Below, piece after piece: positions 59,785 through 64,000 of a stretch of DNA of 64,000 nt (positions are counted from its first letter, which is position 1; the number at the start of each line of letters is the position of its first letter). Made by a program: the position numbers and the translations under genes. Source of the DNA: Adiantum capillus-veneris (taxonomy: Eukaryota > Streptophyta > Polypodiopsida > Polypodiales > Pteridaceae); contig CM043942.1 of NCBI GenBank assembly GCA_014529385.2, positions 32,519,469 through 32,583,468 on the forward strand, read 5' to 3'. Below the pieces are notes generated by a model that saw only the letters and a program-made list of their open reading frames with translations, was not told where the DNA came from and searched no databases.

Positions 59785-62700
59785 TCATTCATGATCAGCA
59801 ACAACAAAGAGAGATATGAGACTCGCCGCATCACAGGTCTCCTCATCCCTCACCAACACTGCTTGATCCACAGAAAGCTCATCTTGATCCACCATCATCA
59901 ATCTAGCATGATACAATTTAAGACGCAATCCATTTATCCTTGACTTATGTAGAACACCATCCAGGTTAGCCAGTTGATATGTGCCATTTGGAAAACACTC
60001 CACTATCTTGAAAGGGCCTTCCCACTTAATTTGAAACTTCTTTTGGAAGGTGTTGTCCAGCTTACTGTTGTAGCGCAAAACCAAGTCATGTTTCTTGATA
60101 CCCTTACTTTTGACCTTTTCATTTATCTTTGCTAAAGCCTTATCTTGCATTTTCCCATAATGCTCCAATGCGCTCATCCTATCCAACTGGACCTCTTGTA
60201 ACTGCAAGAGCCTCTCTTTGAATGCATCACTAGGCGGCCCAAGCAACTTCTCTAACATCTTGACCGCAGGCAACTCTACCTCCACAGGCAATAGTGCTTC
60301 CTTTCCATACACCAAATGAAATGGAGTAAACCCTGTACCTGTCTTCACCGAAGTACGGTAAGCCCATAATGCACTAGGCAATTCCAAATCCCAATTCTTT
60401 CCTTGGTGCTCTGTCACTTTAGAAAGAATTTGTACCAACTCACCATTGAATCTTTCATTTAAGCCATTACACTGCGGGTAATAAGGAGTGGTATGCTGGT
60501 GCCTAATCTTCATCTTTGTGCATAAGAAGTCTAGCAGTTTAGCTCTAAATCCTGGCCCCTTATCTGAAAGTAGCTCTAATGGCACCCCAAACTTGCAACA
60601 TATTTCATCATACACAAATTTTGCCACATCCTTTGCAGTGATCTGTTTTACTGCTATAGCCTCTGCCCATCTAGAGAGATAGTCCACTTCCATCAAGATA
60701 TAGCTTTTGCCCCTGCTTGTGATAGGTAACGGGCCTATTGCATCAATCCCCCACTTTTCAAACACATCAAACGCCATAATGGTTTTTTGTAGCTCTGGCT
60801 TCAACACTCTCTTCCCAAATGCTTGACACCTATTGCAAGACCTACACCAATGGTGAACATCCTTGTGCAAACTAGGCCATACATACCCCTCTTGCAAAAT
60901 CTTATGGAAGGTGATCTTTAGAGCAAAATGGCCACCACATGCGCCTTCATGATTCTCTTCCAACACTCTGTAAAGCTCCTCCCGCCAAGGTACACGTCTC
61001 AACACGAGTTCGGCCCCTTTCATGTATAAGACATCACCAATCAATTTGTACCTATATGCTCTACGCACAAAGCCATACTTCTTAGACTTCTGAATCTCCT
61101 TTGGAATGATTCCTGTTAGCAAAAACTCCTCTTCTTGAGCCAAACTTTCTCGGCCATGATAAAGAGGTAAAGTGGTCCTCAACACAAATAGCTCCCCAAT
61201 CATGCCTTGAGCTGCTTCATGTGCCTCTCCATTTAGAGCACGTTCAATGTGTTTGATGATCCATGCTTCGAAATTTTTTAACAGGCCTTTAATTCTGAAG
61301 CACATTTCCTTCAATGAGGTGTTCTTGCTCTTCCACACACCCAGCACTTGCTTCACCACTAACAAGGCATCACCTTTTATGCTCAACCTTCGAACCCCAT
61401 GCTTCAAACAAATGTGTAATCCGGCTTCCAGAGTAGCATATTCAGCCTCATTGTTACTATGAGCATCCAATTTGAACCCTCTCTTGCATACTAGCTTCCC
61501 CTCTGGATCATAAAGTGCTATACCCCCTGAAGTTGCATCATGGCTCTTTCTGTATGAACCATCAAAGAACAACACATGTGCATTGCTGATCTGTGGAACT
61601 TCTTCAACTACCTTTCTCACCACCTCTTCCTTAACAATAAGGGGATTCTTCTTGTAGGTCAACAAATCAGCTAGGGTAGCCCTTGTACTATCTTCCACTA
61701 GAAAAGAGCACTCAAACTCTTGCAGCTCAATTACCCATTTCTTCACCACATTTGACATGTTAGTACCATTAATTAACTGTGGCAAAAAGGCATAACTCGT
61801 CAAGAAAACAAAAGGCCGTGGTAGCAAGTAATGACGAAATCGTCGACAAGCAAATATTACACTAGCCATCACTAGCTCTACTTCCGAGAACTTTCTCTCC
61901 GCTACCAACTTCACTCGGCTTGCACAACACACTAGCCTCATATAATGGTTGCCCTTCTCCTTTTGCAATAGCATGGCTCCAATGGCATCATCCCCTACTG
62001 ATGGATTTACATAAAACACTTTCTCCCAATCAGGAGACTGCATGGCTGACAACCCCCCTAACACCTCTTTCACCTCTTGAAACACTTCTTCACACTTGTC
62101 ATCCCATTGCAATGGATCATGCTTTGCCACTTGCTGTAATGGATAAAGAAGCTTCGAAGACAATGGAATAAACCGTGCCATGTACTTCACTTTGTGTGTA
62201 AAAGTTGCCAATTGCTTCGTACTCGTAGGTGATGGAAGAAGAATAATAGACTTAACCTTATCTGGATCAGCCTCAATGCCATTTTCTGACACCATATGGC
62301 CCAATAACTTCACCCTTGGCTGTGCTAGATGACATTTCTTTGGATTTAGTTGTCCTCCACATTCATCATATCGAGCCAATACCATCTGCAACTTCTCATG
62401 GTGCTCAGCCCTACTGCTATAAACACAGAAGTCATCCATAAAAGCTTTAACACAACTACCAATGAATGGTTCCAACACCCAATTTGCTCTCTCTTGATAG
62501 AAGGAAGGTCCATTTGACAACCCAAATGGCAATACTGTGTAGCAATAGCAGCCCCATGGCGTAATAAAAGTGGTCTTTGTGCGGTCTTTAAGAGCAATCT
62601 TCAATTGAAAATAGCCTGAAAAACCATCACACACATTGTACCTCTCATAACCTGCCACTGAATCCAAGATCTGATAGATGAATGGAAGAGGATATGGGTT

Positions 62701-63378
62701 CTTCTTAGTGGCTGCGTTTAAGGGTTTAAAATCTACACAAATTCTCCACTTCCCATCCTTCTTTGGACTGACTACAACTGGACTCACCCATTCTGTGGTC
62801 TCCAAAGGGACTATGAACCCTGCCTTCAACAACTTGTCCACCTCTTCTCGCAAGGCTTCCATTTGCTCTTGACCCATCCTTCTTAGGCTTTTCCGCACTG
62901 GCTTAGCACCTTCTTTCAGCTCTATATGCATCTCTTTGCCCTTGAACCCTCTGATCTCTTCATATGAAGTAATGAACAAATCAAGAAAACTAGCCAGCAT
63001 GTGCAAATATATATCCTTCTCCATAGCTGAGAGGTCTCCACTGATCATTTGTGTCATCAATTCCTGCTTCTTTGACAACTCAACCTTGGTTTGCATCAGC
63101 CCTTCAATCACTTCATAAGGCCCTTCACTTTCATCTTCAACCTCATTCGCAAATGCAACTAAACCAAACTCCTGGATTTCTTTGTCCATCAAAAGAAATG
63201 CAACATTAGCATCCTCATCACTGCTGGTAGTGCTATCACTGTCCTCATTTGTCACCGTGGAAGAGTCTTCATCACTAAACTCATCCTCATCTTCATAAAG
63301 CTCCTCTAATTGTTTCCTTGTGTCCATATTATAAAGCTTCTTGGTACCTGTCTTTCCATAGAGGCTAATCGTACCATG
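59785..63378 (-). CDS. Ty3/gypsy pol: RT, degenerate RNase H, second RNase H, integrase (element C)
   Basis: An open frame of 1180 codons counted from ATG at 63327; the same frame is open upstream to a TGA at 63379. Acidic Ser/Thr/Asp stretch near residues 10-45; RT about 150-370 with ICVDFKPLNAA, LPFGLSNGPSFYQ and FMDDFCVYS near 297; first RNase H near 442 where TDAS is replaced by VNPS; second RNase H about 584-710 with FFDGSY, NNEAEY and KGDALL, but the final acidic position of the family reads EAHEAA rather than EADALA; integrase with CNRCQ, GIDAIGPL near 859, LSDKGPGF near 920 and NGLNERFNG; and a GPF module (KWEGPFKI, GTYQL). There is no chromodomain. The layout and linkers match element A, so both belong to one dual-RNase H lineage, but the proteins are clearly diverged. 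The frame is intact over 3.5 kb, which suggests a fairly recent insertion. Confidence 0.92.
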   Translation of the reverse strand, partial: HGTISLYGKTGTKKLYNMDTRKQLEELYEDEDEFSDEDSSTVTNEDSDSTTSSDEDANVAFLLMDKEIQEFGLVAFANEVEDESEGPYEVIEGLMQTKVELSKKQELMTQMISGDLSAMEKDIYLHMLASFLDLFITSYEEIRGFKGKEMHIELKEGAKPVRKSLRRMGQEQMEALREEVDKLLKAGFIVPLETTEWVSPVVVSPKKDGKWRICVDFKPLNAATKKNPYPLPFIYQILDSVAGYERYNVCDGFSGYFQLKIALKDRTKTTFITPWGCYCYTVLPFGLSNGPSFYQERANWVLEPFIGSCVKAFMDDFCVYSSRAEHHEKLQMVLARYDECGGQLNPKKCHLAQPRVKLLGHMVSENGIEADPDKVKSIILLPSPTSTKQLATFTHKVKYMARFIPLSSKLLYPLQQVAKHDPLQWDDKCEEVFQEVKEVLGGLSAMQSPDWEKVFYVNPSVGDDAIGAMLLQKEKGNHYMRLVCCASRVKLVAERKFSEVELVMASVIFACRRFRHYLLPRPFVFLTSYAFLPQLINGTNMSNVVKKWVIELQEFECSFLVEDSTRATLADLLTYKKNPLIVKEEVVRKVVEEVPQISNAHVLFFDGSYRKSHDATSGGIALYDPEGKLVCKRGFKLDAHSNNEAEYATLEAGLHICLKHGVRRLSIKGDALLVVKQVLGVWKSKNTSLKEMCFRIKGLLKNFEAWIIKHIERALNGEAHEAAQGMIGELFVLRTTLPLYHGRESLAQEEEFLLTGIIPKEIQKSKKYGFVRRAYRYKLIGDVLYMKGAELVLRRVPWREELYRVLEENHEGACGGHFALKITFHKILQEGYVWPSLHKDVHHWCRSCNRCQAFGKRVLKPELQKTIMAFDVFEKWGIDAIGPLPITSRGKSYILMEVDYLSRWAEAIAVKQITAKDVAKFVYDEICCKFGVPLELLSDKGPGFRAKLLDFLCTKMKIRHQHTTPYYPQCNGLNERFNGELVQILSKVTEHQGKNWDLELPSALWAYRTSVKTGTGFTPFHLVYGKEALLPVEVELPAVKMLEKLLGPPSDAFKERLLQLQEVQLDRMSALEHYGKMQDKALAKINEKVKSKGIKKHDLVLRYNSKLDNTFQKKFQIKWEGPFKIVECFPNGTYQLANLDGVLHKSRINGLRLKLYHARLMMVDQDELSVDQAVLVRDEETCDAASLISLFVVADHE

Positions 63379-64000
63379 TCACCAATCTTGAACAGCTCCC
63401 ACTGCACGTAACCATGGTCTGCCCAGTATAATAGGATATGCTCCCAACCCTGCTGGCATCACATGAAAATCAATCACTGCCTTTGCATCATATGCCTCCA
63501 CTTCTAAGCTCTTTACAACACCCAAGCATTTTACTTTTTGATGGTTTGCCAATCTGATCCGAAAACCTGACACCCCAGCCACTGTGAGACCCATCTTCTC
63601 AACGCATGTGTGTGTTATGACGCATATTTGGGCTCCTCCATCCACATAACCTTGTCCCAAATTTTTCCTTTTATGCCACACATCTACTATTGGACAAATG
63701 TCTGGTAGCTCATCCATTGCCAACACCTTTACTAAACCTCTCTCTGGCTCTTTCTCCATTGGGTTAACCATCCTCTTCCACTGTCGCTTTAGCTTAGACA
63801 CCATCTCTATAAGTTGCCCAAAAGTAACATCTGTCTTCCTGCTTGTCAGATCCTCCTTCAAGTCATAGCTTAATTGCCCATCCCCTAGTGGAAAATCTGA
63901 AACATGAAACTTTCGACGAGCTCTCCTTTTCCTCTTGGCCTTGACATCCTTGCCTTCATGGCTCTTTCCTTTCTTCTTACTAGGACCTGGGACACTTCTT
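63379..64000 (-). pseudogene. Ty3/gypsy gag tail and protease (element C), separated from RT by TGA
   Basis: Open from the window edge at 64000 to a TGA at 63379-63381. The first 45 codons are basic (KRKRRARRKF) and lead to FHVSDFPLGDGQLSYDL, comparable to DIVDFSLGEFSKPYDL in the gag tail of element A. Then LKRQWKRMVN, the protease motif GYVDGGAQICVI (DGG again), and YPIILGRPWLRAVGAVQDW before the stop. Because this block, the stop and the RT block share one frame, a single nonsense change explains the break. Gag proper is outside the window. Confidence 0.88.

Noticed and set aside
37902-63381. Stop codons in gag-pol repaired by RNA editing or a variant code
   Set aside because: U-to-C editing of stops is known from organelles of some land plants, not from nuclear transposons, and the stops differ in position and type between elements.

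Overview
This is nuclear DNA of a land plant, made almost entirely of nested and decaying transposable elements. No intact single-copy host gene is visible. Evidence for a plant: a CACTA (En/Spm) transposon with a tnp2-type transposase in about eight short exons bounded by GT/AG introns, Ty1/copia and Ty3/gypsy retrotransposons including gypsy elements with two RNase H domains (the plant Tat-type layout), a tRNA-related SINE head, and many AC/AG microsatellites. A fern or another early-diverging land plant is my guess from the overall style, but that is an impression and not shown by the sequence.

Layout. 1-8671: a CACTA transposon entered from its 5' subterminal region, with a minus-strand tnpA-like gene, an array of palindromes containing CACTAATG, a plus-strand tnp2-like transposase broken by three in-frame stops, and a 3' end TAGTG at 8671. 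It sits inside a copia reverse transcriptase gene that resumes at 8672 and runs to an LTR at 10065. 12.8-15 kb: LTR head plus the protease/integrase half of a second, degenerate copia. 16.4-21.2 kb: a broken gene of unknown function (coiled coil, C-x-H-x2-HPLCF zinc-type motif, repetitive C-terminus) with a TTTTGGT-rich array in an apparent intron. 22.5-23.4 kb: a TTTGGTAC array. 24-28 kb: long AC/AG microsatellites and a gypsy RT-RNase H remnant. 28-29.4 kb: a minus-strand copia remnant with polypurine tract and LTR start. 29.4-33.9 kb: no genes seen.

33.9-42.2 kb: two minus-strand gypsy elements joined head to tail without LTRs between them. The first (33921 to about 38990) has gag and a complete dual-RNase H pol in one frame interrupted by a TGA. 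The second (about 38985-42182) is a frameshifted gypsy cut off in RNase H. 42.5 kb: SINE-like tRNA head. 42.9-45.2 kb: a decayed copia with a 394-bp internal tandem duplication and a 234-bp LTR. 46.05-46.53 kb: a MITE with long inverted repeats and TA target duplication. 48.5-51.1 kb: a second, minus-strand copy of the HPLCF gene, again next to a TTTGGTAC array. 51.9-55.3 kb: a probable third relative followed by a 1.8-kb array of TATGCTAACTAGCATA palindromes. 55.5-58.2 kb: a decayed gypsy. 59.8-64 kb: a second dual-RNase H gypsy, running off the window.

The most unusual content is (i) a repeated, unrecognised gene family whose copies each carry a long array of short motifs in or beside an intron, and (ii) two independent arrays built from short inverted repeats with a 2-bp centre.
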